From NCBI GenBank assembly GCA_013112575.1, contig JABFGG010000006.1, forward strand, positions 186,001 to 250,000: 64,000 nucleotides of DNA. Direction: 5' to 3'. A program made the position numbers and the translations under genes. Below are positions 15,220-24,460 of this stretch, in pieces (within the stretch, counting starts at the first letter, position 1; every line of letters starts with the position of its first letter). The notes under the pieces were generated by a model that was given only the letters and a program-made list of their open reading frames with translations, had not been told where the DNA came from and did no database searches. Source of the stretch: Chloroflexota bacterium. Its GTDB lineage: Bacteria; Chloroflexota; Anaerolineae; Anaerolineales; UBA11579.

Positions 15220-18123
15220 TTAGCGAATCAATTTAGGATTCAGCACATATTCTCCATAGAGGGTGATATTCTCCCAGCCAACCGGGCTAATGTGTTCCAA
15301 GAGGGACAGATCAACTCCCGCCCCAGCAAGATCCCCTTCCACAATGACGCGGTTGATCTCTTTTGCCTGCCAATAAATGATGCAAGCCATGATCAGGGTC
15401 AAACAGCTGGCGGTATTTCTCTGCACCCGCATATCCCTGGCCAGCAGCGTTCCCTGTTTGCCATAGGCCACCTGCCTGGCTAAGGCATGGACTTCTTCGC
15501 TTTTGAGCAAACCCCGCTGGATGCGCCGGCGCAGTACAGGATCCGACATGTATTGCAGGATGTGTTCGGTTTTGAAGATGCGCCCGAGTTCCCGATTGGC
15601 ACGATAAAATTGGTTCTTCCCAGAGTATCCAGCCAAGCGTTTCAGAGCCGTGGAAGCAGTCACGTGCCCCTGTTCCAGAGAGGCGTAGAACTGGCCCATT
15701 CGGTCCCACTGTTCACAGATCCAATCCATGCGGATCGTTCGGTCGCGGCGACCAACTAAAGCTGCTAGCGGACCGTAATCCCGATGTCTGTCGATGCGGT
15801 AGAGGCGTTGTTTTTGCAGTCCGCGAATGCGAGGGGCAAAGCGACGCCCAAGCATCGCAAAGGCAGCAAAGTTGACCTCCGTGTAGCCGTGGGTATCGGT
15901 GAAATGCTCATCCAGCGCCAGGTCACTTTCATTGTAGAGCAGGCCATCTAGAACGAAAGCTGCGTCGCGATCGGTGCATTCAATGATCGTGCTGTAGAAG
16001 GGCGCATAGTTGTCGGCCACAAAGGAATAGAATTCCAAAGCATAATCACGGAAGCGGGGGCTGTACGTTTGCTGCAATAGTTTCCGTCTGAGACGAAAAC
16101 GCTGCCCGTCGCTGCTGGAAGTGGTGCCTTGCCCCCAGGCCTGGCTGACATCCAGCCGGCTCAGGGCATTAACCAATTGTGCCAGAGCCTGACGCTGGGC
16201 CTCTTCCGTCAACTGCCAATCCGTGACCCATTTGATCTCACGATAACGGATGCCCTGAGTCAATTGTGCCATCGTATAAGGGCCGATATTGCATCCATGG
16301 GCCATGATAGTAGCTAGCACGGTACAGATCTGAGCGGGGTCACGAAGTGAGTCCTGGCTGGGTGTCATAAAGTGATTGGTGAACGCCAACTCGTTGTCGA
16401 CATCAATGAGCAGTTCGGGCAGCTTCATGCGCCTCATGTTTTCTGACAGCCATGATTTCAAAATCTCGAGACGCTGCTGACCGGCCGCGTCCAGTTTTTC
16501 GGCAGGGTCACTTGAAAGCTGCCAGCCTTTGTCACTGATGTTGGCGTAGGCATTGGCAGGTAGTGATTCTAGAAAGGCATCAAAAGCCAGGTTCAAGCGG
16601 CCACCCAGAAGAGCAGGCACCTGGTCAGCATCTGCAGGCAGACCAGCGCGCTTGAAGAAGCCCTCGCGTTGCATACCCCAGATATCATCGGTGATGAAGA
16701 AATCGTCAAAACGACCAAAGCGGTTGCTCCGGTCAACATAGATATTTCCGGCTCTGATCTCATCTCGGACGGCAGTAAGGAGGGCGCATTCCCAGGCGGG
16801 CTTGCTGACCTCCCCGTTCAACTGCACCAGGGGCTGAATCTTTTTGGGAATAAAATCGAGTGGCGCGCCTTCAGGCAGTTTGCGTTTGTTGTCTGTATTC
16901 ATCTTTTTCAGCAAGTGGATGGCCTCGGTTATTGAGGATTGCACTCCGTCTTCCAAGCGGAAGTCAAGGTGCCCTAAAAAGGTTGGGGCAAACTGCCGTA
17001 GATACGAAAAGCGCTGCACGACCAAATTGAAAACATGACTATATTTGCCGGTCAGCCAGTTCTCCACCTCATCCATTTGCAAGGTCAGGTTCTCTCGATC
17101 TACTTTCTTGAACAACACATGCCGTATATCCGCATCCTGGATAGAATCATCGAGGAGCGTCTTGGCAAGTGAGCGAAAGGTGGACAAAGAGTTTCGGATC
17201 ATCCTGCGCTGCCTGCGCATGTGGTCATCCATTTCCTCCTTGGCCCGGTTGTGTACTCGCAGCATCAATTTGTGATGCATATCGATCATGTGGTCCACGC
17301 TTTCCCGATGTACCTGCCGCAAAAAACAGACCAAAACAGTATATCTATGCTTCGTCTTGAGTCTTCGCATGCGGTCGGCTGAACAACGTCGAGCATAACG
17401 CGCCAGCGACCGCTGATAATTATTGTTCAGCCAGCCCAGGTCAATCTGCAAAACACCAGTGTCCTGGATACTCTTCAACTTATCGGTCAGACGCAGCATC
17501 GCAGCAGGCGAAGCGCGCCCCGGCGGCTTTTTGAGCGCCTGGAAGAGTGTCAGACGATAGTCGCCCGCTTCCAACAATTTTTCGATTTGTGTGATGAAAT
17601 CTACTGAGAGGGCCTCGGTCACGCGAGCATAGATATGATCCTGGGCGCTCTGTCTCTGTCTGGCGATCAGACGACGCAGGGTGTCATCCGCTGGAAACAA
17701 GATCGTTGCATCTTTGAGAAACTGCTTGGCTCGTACCAGGAGAGGCCCAGCCTGTTCAATACGACTAGCTTCCTCGAATATAAATCCTGCCAGCAGGCGC
17801 TCTTCTATCTCTCCAAAACGCCGCCACTCCAGGTAAGCCAGGATGGTTTTGCGGTGTTCGGCTAACGTTTGTTGACGGTTTTGATATTGGTCAAGCTCCT
17901 CTTCTGGAACAGACAGTTGCATGCTCACATAGGTCAAGAGCTCTTGATCAATTTCCAGCGGCTGCTGCGTCGGAAAACGGTTTGCCAGCCGGACAAAAGC
18001 CAACTGATAAGCATAGCCCAAGCGATTGGCCGCTCGCCGACGTTTCATGATTTCGGTCATATCCTGCGCACTGAACTTTCCTTCCTGAACGATAGCCTCA
18101 TGAGAAAACAATGATGGTGACAT
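15220..18123 (-). CDS. tnpA: Tn3-family transposase TnpA
   Basis: The 967-residue length is right for Tn3 TnpA (about 950-1000). The N-terminal DUF4158-type region (FPTQQPLEIDQELLTYVSMQL) precedes the long helical linker. The C-terminal DDE domain includes FTDTHGYTEVNFAAFAMLG, FAPRI, and LARQVAYGKQG near the end, all typical of the family. It catalyses replicative transposition from the flanking 37-bp repeats. ATG 18123 is preferred to TTG 18129 because of spacing from AAGGAGTG. The gene looks intact. Confidence 0.96.
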   Translation of the reverse strand: MSPSLFSHEAIVQEGKFSAQDMTEIMKRRRAANRLGYAYQLAFVRLANRFPTQQPLEIDQELLTYVSMQLSVPEEELDQYQNRQQTLAEHRKTILAYLEWRRFGEIEERLLAGFIFEEASRIEQAGPLLVRAKQFLKDATILFPADDTLRRLIARQRQSAQDHIYARVTEALSVDFITQIEKLLEAGDYRLTLFQALKKPPGRASPAAMLRLTDKLKSIQDTGVLQIDLGWLNNNYQRSLARYARRCSADRMRRLKTKHRYTVLVCFLRQVHRESVDHMIDMHHKLMLRVHNRAKEEMDDHMRRQRRMIRNSLSTFRSLAKTLLDDSIQDADIRHVLFKKVDRENLTLQMDEVENWLTGKYSHVFNLVVQRFSYLRQFAPTFLGHLDFRLEDGVQSSITEAIHLLKKMNTDNKRKLPEGAPLDFIPKKIQPLVQLNGEVSKPAWECALLTAVRDEIRAGNIYVDRSNRFGRFDDFFITDDIWGMQREGFFKRAGLPADADQVPALLGGRLNLAFDAFLESLPANAYANISDKGWQLSSDPAEKLDAAGQQRLEILKSWLSENMRRMKLPELLIDVDNELAFTNHFMTPSQDSLRDPAQICTVLATIMAHGCNIGPYTMAQLTQGIRYREIKWVTDWQLTEEAQRQALAQLVNALSRLDVSQAWGQGTTSSSDGQRFRLRRKLLQQTYSPRFRDYALEFYSFVADNYAPFYSTIIECTDRDAAFVLDGLLYNESDLALDEHFTDTHGYTEVNFAAFAMLGRRFAPRIRGLQKQRLYRIDRHRDYGPLAALVGRRDRTIRMDWICEQWDRMGQFYASLEQGHVTASTALKRLAGYSGKNQFYRANRELGRIFKTEHILQYMSDPVLRRRIQRGLLKSEEVHALARQVAYGKQGTLLARDMRVQRNTASCLTLIMACIIYWQAKEINRVIVEGDLAGAGVDLSLLEHISPVGWENITLYGEYVLNPKLIR

Positions 18124-18418
18124 AGACAAACACTCCTTTTTTGCAATGAATAATAAAATGGTTCCTTTCTCTTGCTCAAAAGCTGTGACGAAAGAAGTTT
18201 GTCTTTATATTCTCTTTGAAAATGGAAAGTCCCCTAAAACCGTTCAAGCCCCCATTATTTCGATGGCATCATGTGCTCATTCCCACCCTTCTAGAACAAC
18301 CAGTTGATTGCAATACGGATTGTTATTTTATTCGTTAGGCTCCATAATTTCCCGCTGGTAGTATTTATGTGTTGGTTAAGTCCCTGCTTCGCCAAAAAAG
18401 GTGCTGATTCTCTACTCT

Positions 18419-18455
18419 CTTAGCGGATATTTACGCGCGAAAATGGGAGGTACCC
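18419..18455 (-). repeat. Right terminal inverted repeat of the Tn3-family element
   Basis: This is the exact reverse complement of the left repeat over 37 bases, diverging only after CGCTAAG. Confidence 0.95.
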
Positions 18456-18698
18456 ATAGAGCAGCCTATATCCTTGTAAGTGGGAAAGACTTTCACAAAA
18501 GAACTACTCCTATCTCTCACTGATTAAATATTGAAAGTCTCATTCTTTTTTCATTCCTCAGTTAGAAAAAGACGGATATTCCATCCAAAGCGGATATGAT
18601 AGTATCTAACTTTAGACAATTGTCAAGGAAAAAGCGCGTCTCGACACGTTACTTGAAGTTCATTAATGTTTTCCTAAACAAGCATTGGAGGGAACGTC

Positions 18699-19547
18699 AT
18701 GAAAAAAACTCTTTTTGTTTTTTTCCTCATGATTTTGTTAACAACAGCATGTTCCACCGTAGAAGAGCCAGCCCCAAAACCTACTGAAGTTGTGGAACCC
18801 ACCAAAGTTGTGTCGCCCCCCACAAATACCCCCGCACCAACTGACACTGAATACAAACCAACACACCCAGCGATAACTGCGGACTCCTTACAACCTGGCC
18901 AAACACCTTACGCCTTTCTCTCAAGTTCTGATGTGGAAATCCGCTATTTGTTTTATTTACCTGAAAACTATGACCCCTCCATTAGGTGGCCTTTGATTCT
19001 TTTCCTGCATGGTGGTGATGGGAATGGGATGAACATCAATCGTATTATGAATAAGACCCTGCCCAATTATATTGAAAATCTCCCTGATTTTCCTTTCATC
19101 GTTGTCTCCCCCCAATTGCCAAATGGGTTTTGGCCCAAGTTGATCGACCCCATCGACGAACTTCTCGACCATCTCATCGAAGTACTACCTATTGATGCTG
19201 ATCATATATACCTAACTGGGTTAAGCGGAGGCGGATATGGCACTTGGAAATACGCCCTCAAGTACCCAGATCGTTTTGCTGCGATTGCCCCGATTGCAGG
19301 CGGGCCATCTGTAACAACTGACCGGGTACCGGAAGACATTTGTACGCTCAAAGAGTTACCAATTTGGGCATTTCACGGAGAAGAAGACCTGATCCCTCCT
19401 GAGCAGAACATAGAACCGATAGAGGCATTAGAAGCCTGCAGTGGAAACGTCAGATTAACATTGTATCCTGATACTGGACATGATGCCTGGACCCCCACCT
19501 ACACCAACCCCGACTTTTACGATTGGCTTTTGCAGCATTCCAAGTAA
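18699..19547 (+). CDS. Lipoprotein esterase/peptidase of the alpha/beta hydrolase superfamily
   Basis: The signal peptide ends in the lipobox LTTACS (Cys 18), followed by a Pro/Thr-rich linker, so the enzyme should be a membrane-anchored lipoprotein outside the cytoplasm. The catalytic domain has LILFLHGGDGNG, nucleophile elbow GLSGGGYG, a likely acid in HGEEDLIPPEQ and His in DTGHDAW. This is the pattern of secreted dienelactone hydrolase, PHB depolymerase and prolyl-oligopeptidase relatives. GGAGGG precedes the ATG. It ends 44 bases before a second lipoprotein hydrolase, so the two may act together. Confidence 0.85.
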   Translation: MKKTLFVFFLMILLTTACSTVEEPAPKPTEVVEPTKVVSPPTNTPAPTDTEYKPTHPAITADSLQPGQTPYAFLSSSDVEIRYLFYLPENYDPSIRWPLILFLHGGDGNGMNINRIMNKTLPNYIENLPDFPFIVVSPQLPNGFWPKLIDPIDELLDHLIEVLPIDADHIYLTGLSGGGYGTWKYALKYPDRFAAIAPIAGGPSVTTDRVPEDICTLKELPIWAFHGEEDLIPPEQNIEPIEALEACSGNVRLTLYPDTGHDAWTPTYTNPDFYDWLLQHSK

Positions 19548-19591
19548 AGCTATTCGGATATAGAGTTCTTAATCCGGAAGCAGGAGGAACA

Positions 19592-20557
19592 ATGAATAAA
19601 ACGATCCTTATTTCAATTATCCTGAGCTTTGTAATCACGGGCTGTGGCGAGGTTGAAAATCCTGATGCCACGCCCATTGATTCTCTTGCCACGCCCACTA
19701 ATTCCCTGGCCGCACCTACTTCCACCCAGATACCAACTGAGGCTCCCAAATCTGTTTCATATTCAATTCCATATGCAGAGGTCAGCCCTTTCCAAAAGTT
19801 GGACGTATTCTTGCCCACCACAGGAGACGGCCCCTACCCAACTTTCATTGCCATGCATGGGGGTGGTTTTGCAGCGCGCAGCAAAGCCCTCTACCAACAA
19901 ATAGCCCGCGAGTATGCTAGCCAAGGATACGCATTTGTTTCAATTAATTACCGCTTAACGAATAAGGCCAGCTATCCCGCCCAAGTAGAAGATAGTTTTT
20001 GTGCCTTAGCCTGGCTGCATGCCAACGCTGAGATATATGGCTTTGACACTGAACGTGTGATCGCAATGGGCGACTCTGCGGGCGGATACCTGGCGTCTAT
20101 GCTTGGAACTGTAGATGACCCAAGCATTTATCTAAACGATTGCCCCCATGAGTATCCATCTGGTGATGCACTGCAGGGCGTGGTAGTTTTTTATGGATTG
20201 TATGATTTCACCAGCATTGAGGGATACCCCGCCAATGATGTCAGAACCTACTTGACGCCTTTCTGGGGCGATGAATATGAGAATCTCTCCATTGAAATAA
20301 TTGAAGAGATGTCGCCGCTCATACAAATCGATGGAAGCGAACCACCCTTCATCATATTTCATGGGACAGCTGATACCCGGATACCAAGCTCGATGTCAGA
20401 ACAATTCGCCAAAACCCTCGAGCAAGCCGGGGTTGATGTAGAACTCGTGCTGATGCCTGACGTAAAGCATGCATTTATCCAACCAATTACTAGAGATGAG
20501 ATGGTTCTGGCATTAGATAAGATTAACGCGTTTTTGGAGAGAGTAATAACAGAGTAA
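19592..20557 (+). CDS. Lipoprotein carboxylesterase (BD-FAE/HSL-like alpha/beta hydrolase)
   Basis: The 321-residue protein starts with a signal peptide and lipobox VITGCGE and a Thr/Pro linker. The hydrolase domain has oxyanion motif MHGGGF, nucleophile elbow GDSAGG, acid HGTADTRIP and DVKHAF with the catalytic His. These are hallmarks of BD-FAE and hormone-sensitive-lipase-like esterases on small acyl esters. ATG 19592 is chosen because AGGAGG lies about five bases upstream; an earlier start would place the signal peptide internally. It follows the other esterase on the same strand. Confidence 0.87.
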   Translation: MNKTILISIILSFVITGCGEVENPDATPIDSLATPTNSLAAPTSTQIPTEAPKSVSYSIPYAEVSPFQKLDVFLPTTGDGPYPTFIAMHGGGFAARSKALYQQIAREYASQGYAFVSINYRLTNKASYPAQVEDSFCALAWLHANAEIYGFDTERVIAMGDSAGGYLASMLGTVDDPSIYLNDCPHEYPSGDALQGVVVFYGLYDFTSIEGYPANDVRTYLTPFWGDEYENLSIEIIEEMSPLIQIDGSEPPFIIFHGTADTRIPSSMSEQFAKTLEQAGVDVELVLMPDVKHAFIQPITRDEMVLALDKINAFLERVITE

Positions 20558-20588
20558 ATGAACTTAATCTAATTTCCATAGCCCACAG

Positions 20589-21677
20589 GGCTTTGTTGCA
20601 TGGATCGGATGATATGGTAGTCTTTTTAGCATGTCTGTGAGAAATAAAGCCAAAGAACGCGCCCAAAGAGCCTACAAAACCCAGTATCGCGTGACCAATT
20701 GGCCCGACTACAACCGCAGTTTGGTCAAACGCGGCAGTCTGACCTTGTGGATCGATGAACAGACGCTGAATGCATGGCATTATACAGGCCCGCAGCGCAG
20801 GGGTGGACAAGTCGTATACACGGATCTGGCGATCGCATGCCTCTTGACCCTACAAGCCGTCTTCCAGCTGCCCTTACGTGCTACGCAAGGCCTGGCACAT
20901 TCACTCTTTGAGCTCATGGGATTGGATCTGCCTGTGCCCAACTACACGACATTATCGCGCCGTGCAGCTGGGCTGGTGGTCAAGCTGCCCAGGAATGTGA
21001 ATAGGCCGGTCCATCTGGTAGTAGATGCAAGCGGCTTGAAGACCTATGGGGAAGGGGAGTGGCGTACACGCAAGCATGGCAAACGGGGACGACGCAGCTG
21101 GCGCAAGTTGCATCTGGCTGTGGACGAAGCCAGTGGGGAAGTTCAGGCCATCATACTCAGCTCTCTGGAACTGGATGATGCCGGGGCGGTCGAGGCATTG
21201 TTGGGGCAGGTGGCCACCCCGATCACACAACTCAGCGGCGATGGGGCCTATGACAAACGCAAGGTCTACACTTGGGCAGCGGAGCAGGATATTCAGCGTC
21301 CCGCCATCCCTCCACAGAAGAGAGCCCGAACCTGGAAGCAGGCTGCACTCCCCGATAGTGAGGCTCATCCCCGTGACAAGACCCTGGCCCGGATCGGGCA
21401 GATCGGCCGCAGGAGCTGGAAACGCGCCTCAGGCTACTACCGGCAGTCGGTCGTCGAGAACACTTTCTACCGCTACAAGAAGATCTTTGGCTCATCACTT
21501 CGTTCCCGTAAGTTAGCTCAGCAGATCACCGAAGCCAACATCAAATGTGCAATTCTCAATCGCATGGCCCAACTCGGCATGCCAGACAGCTATCCTGTGC
21601 TTGCTGGCTGAACAGTTTCCCCGCCCTGACAGTTTTGCGCCCCTCCTTTTACTTTCTTTGATCCGTGCAACAAAGCC
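20589..21677. mobile_element. IS5-family insertion sequence
   Basis: Imperfect terminal inverted repeats are visible: GGCTTTGTTGCATGGATC on the left and, on the right, the complement GGCTTTGTTGCACGGATC. They resemble IS903/IS5-group ends. The element encodes one intact transposase. No matching flanking target duplication is visible. Its right end lies only 20 bases before the IS110 transposase start. Confidence 0.88.
20631..21611 (+). CDS. IS5-family DDE transposase
   Basis: The 326-residue protein carries the DDE set: VVDASGLKTYGEGEW (first Asp), LSGDGAYDKRKVY (second Asp) and the C-terminal YRQSVVENTFYRYKKIFG, which fits the Y-R-E-K signature of IS4/IS5-type enzymes. The length is normal and the frame is intact, so it may still be active. 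Confidence 0.95.
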   Translation: MSVRNKAKERAQRAYKTQYRVTNWPDYNRSLVKRGSLTLWIDEQTLNAWHYTGPQRRGGQVVYTDLAIACLLTLQAVFQLPLRATQGLAHSLFELMGLDLPVPNYTTLSRRAAGLVVKLPRNVNRPVHLVVDASGLKTYGEGEWRTRKHGKRGRRSWRKLHLAVDEASGEVQAIILSSLELDDAGAVEALLGQVATPITQLSGDGAYDKRKVYTWAAEQDIQRPAIPPQKRARTWKQAALPDSEAHPRDKTLARIGQIGRRSWKRASGYYRQSVVENTFYRYKKIFGSSLRSRKLAQQITEANIKCAILNRMAQLGMPDSYPVLAG

Positions 21678-21696
21678 GATGAACAAGGAGGTTATG

Positions 21697-22761
21697 ATGA
21701 AATTATATATCGGGATCGACTGGAGTCAAAACAAACACGACCTATGCTACCTAAATCAAGCTGGGTCTTGTTTGGCGCAAAAGGTCATTCCCCATTCTCA
21801 GGAAGGCTTTTGGCAGTTGGAAAAACTGCGTCAACAACTGGGGGTGGCTGCGCAGGAATGTCTGGTGGGTATAGAAACGACCCACAACATTCTCGTGGAT
21901 TTCCTCTGGGATCAGGGCTACACACGGGTCTATGAATTGCATCCCAACCTGGTCAAGAGTTCCCGCGGTCGCCTGCGACAGAGTGCTGCGCGCAGCGATC
22001 CAACAGATGCCTGGTTGCTGGCCGACATCCTGCGCACGGATCACCATCGCTTGCAGGCCTGGCAACCCGATCGGCTGCTGACCCGCCAGATCCGGGTCAA
22101 GGTCAAGTTCATGCATTTTCTGACCCGTGAACTGGTGCGTGTGACCAATCGCCAGCGAGCGCTCCTGCTGCGTTATTATCCGGCCGGCGCCGAACTCTTC
22201 AGCAGTCTCAAAACAGCGATTGCACAGCACTTTCTCCTGGCTTTTCCCTCTGCGCAGACTGAAGGCAAGCTTGATCGGGAACAATTGGAGGCCTTTCTTC
22301 GCCAACACCATTACGTCCATGTGCGCAAAGTGCCACAGTTGCTAGCCCGTCTGCAGCAAGCCTATCCACAGGCTGATGCGGAGATCGTGGTGGCCTGCCA
22401 GGCGGAAACCCAGTCCCTGGCGCATATTCTGTTGGAACTCACCGCAGCCAAAAAAGCAGCGCAAGGCGAAGTGCGGGCCTTGTTTGCTGAGCATCCGGAT
22501 CGCCACATCTATGCCTCCCTGCCGGGCACCGGAGAGTATTTGCAGCCAGCTTTGCTCGCCAAATTCGGAGATGATCGCATGCGCTTTCCCTCTAGTCGTC
22601 GCCTACAGGCCTTGGCAGGCACCTCACCAGTGACCCTGAGTAGTGGCAAACGCAAGCGGGTACGTTTCCGCAAAGCCTGTGCACTAGGGGCGCGTTCTTT
22701 TTCTAGAAGAGAGTTGAATGGTGATCACGACTATATCCTTCCCCCTCTGGGCCCGCCTTAG
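21697..22761 (+). pseudogene. IS110-family transposase lacking its C-terminal serine domain
   Basis: The N-terminal DEDD RuvC-like domain is complete (YIGIDWSQNKHD, GIETTHN, SDPTDAWLLADIL). The C-terminal transposase_20 domain starts (SLPGTGEYLQPALLAKFGD, LAGTSPVTLSSGKRKRVRFR) but breaks after about 22680, and the residues that follow are unrelated. The conserved Ser nucleophile region is missing, so it should be inactive. ATG 21697 has AAGGAGG five bases upstream. The IS5 element directly upstream has removed the left non-coding end, where IS110 elements encode their bridge RNA. Confidence 0.88.
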
Positions 22762-22807
22762 CTGCGTTCACACAAAGTGAGGATGAGCCATATATTGGGG
22801 TCGCGTC

Positions 22808-23392
22808 ATGATCCCCAGAGATATGCCCGGCTATTCACCAAATATCGGAATTGAATTTGATGCACAACGTGGAAGAGAGCTACTCAGAAAAGCTGGTTAT
22901 CCCGATGGGAAAGGATTTCCAGAGCTAGAAATTTTTACACATCCAGGTGGGGCCACGCGTGGTAAATATCTGTGCGACGCCTGGCAAAAGTACCTTGGCA
23001 TCCATGCTCATTGTCGCGTGCTTGACTTTGCCGAGCTGATTCGATCCCTGGATAATGAGCCTCCAGCCATATTCATGACAGGGTGGACGGCTAGCATGCC
23101 GGATCCAATTGCTTTCTTGCGCGGGCCACTGGAAGTGGAATGGTTTGGTGATGAGGTAGAGGGCTATAGGGAACTCGTAGAAGCTTCGACAAGAGTTTCA
23201 AATCCAGAAGATCGCGCCAGGGCTTATCAGGGTGCTGATCGACAACTAATAGAAAGCGGTATGCTAATTCCCCTCAATTATGCGCGGCGCAATTTGCTTG
23301 TTAAGCCCCATGTCATCAAATTTCCTGTTCCTGCCTTAGGAAATTGGTTTTTAAAGGATGTTCTGTTACAGCAGCCGGAGCAATCCCTGTAG
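22808..23392 (+). pseudogene. C-terminal fragment of an ABC-transporter substrate-binding protein (SBP_bac_5)
   Basis: The frame begins inside a conserved region (IPRDMPGYSPNIGIEFD, RELLRKAGYPDGKGFPELEI) and runs through YLCDAWQKYLGI and IFMTGWTASMPDPIAFL to the normal end. These are C-terminal features of oligopeptide/nickel-binding family 5 proteins. Some 300-400 N-terminal residues and the signal peptide are missing. It sits directly after the broken IS110 gene, so the deletion probably happened with or after that insertion. Confidence 0.75.
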
Positions 23393-23462
23393 TCTCCTGC
23401 TAAACTGATGGCAACTTACACTTCGAAAGGAAATTTTTTCGATTTGTGCCAGATCATAAAAA

Positions 23463-23777
23463 TCAGTTGCCTACCTTCAGATTTCCTTCATAGAAAACAA
23501 TGTTCACGCGTGCTCCAGAAAAAACAGGCGGTCCATCAACTTCAAGGTAGAGGTAATATACCCCATCGTCGAAAACGAATGCAGATACCCACAAAGTAGC
23601 CCAGTTGCTGCTGTCATTTTCTGAGATGATCCGCTCTTTTTGCAACCGATCCCATTGAATCCTATCTTCACTCAATGCGATCCCATAAGCCGAATTGCCA
23701 TCCCAATTTGATCTTTTGCCATCATCCGCACGATATGCCATGATCCAGCCATCTAGGGTAACTAACACGCACGGCAC
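23463..23777 (-). pseudogene. Fragment resembling a glycosidase five-blade beta-propeller protein
   Basis: The frame encodes about 105-110 residues (VTLDGWIMAYRADDGKRS, SAYGIALSEDRIQWDR, YYLYLEV). The pattern of describing a day-to-day substrate surface with W/Y-rich strands is seen in GH43/GH130-like propellers. An in-frame stop just upstream of about 23805 and the absence of catalytic residues point to a remnant. The assignment is tentative. Confidence 0.4.
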
Positions 23778-23959
23778 CTCAACTTTATAAACATCATCTC
23801 TTCATTAATTTCGCCGGGCCAATATAACCCAGTAGATTATGCAGACGCTTCCTAATTTACGCTTTTCCCATGCAATTAGTCGCTTTGACCATAATATTTC
23901 GACAGATGTGCCCGAGCCCCTACCTGATACCTATGATTGTGAATTCTGCGAATTGGCAG

Positions 23960-24460
23960 TCAATCCTTGATCTTCAAACCAGCCGTCTGACTGAAACCAA
24001 AGAAGGCAACAGTGACAGGATGAAAATCGAAACCTAGGCTCTCCACGCGCAAGACATGTTCCCCTGGTGAAAAGCCACTGACCTCAATATAGCCACCAAA
24101 GCGTCCAAACTCATTCCAGATCTCGGCAGTATTGCCGCGCCAGACCTCTTCACCGTCGAACAGTAAACGCGCCCAGCCAATAGTGTAATCCCCGAAAATC
24201 TGCACGCCAATCGACTCATAGGCATTCGATGTGACTGCTTCTACCCAACTACCCTCGCCCCACAGCACGCGGTTGAGGCCATAGGGAATACTTTCGTGGT
24301 CGTGGCGAACTTCGATACCAGTAGGTGAGGGGATGTCATCACTGTTGGCATTGGCGATGACATCCGGTTTGATGGCAAACTGGCGAGCTTCGCCTTTGTA
24401 CACAGTGATCTCTACACTAAGTGCCAGTTGTTCCGGCCCACGCAGCAATGTGCCCATCAC
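23960..24460 (-). pseudogene. C-terminal fragment of an unrecognised beta-rich protein
   Basis: About 165 residues are open, including ESIPYGLNRVLWGEGSWVEA, WARLLFDGEEVWRGNTAEIW and SGFSPGEHVLRVESLGFDF. The Trp- and Gly-rich beta pattern suggests a binding or lectin-like domain. Its upstream end runs into the truncated GltD-like gene in another frame near 24450, so it is a gene 3' part joined by deletion or recombination. I do not recognise the family. Confidence 0.45.

Larger units (their letters stand above)
15161..18455. mobile_element. Tn3-family element carrying only tnpA (IS1071-like organisation)
   Basis: The 3295-bp element is bounded by 37-bp perfect terminal inverted repeats starting GGGTACCTCCC. 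It contains a single transposase gene and no resolvase, like IS1071. The ~295 bases between the tnpA start and the right repeat hold no gene. The five bases outside each end (AATAT and ATAGA) do not match, so there is no target-site duplication. Confidence 0.92.

Noticed and set aside
15156..18460. Five-base target duplication of the Tn3-family element
   Set aside because: Outer bases are AATAT and ATAGA, which do not match.
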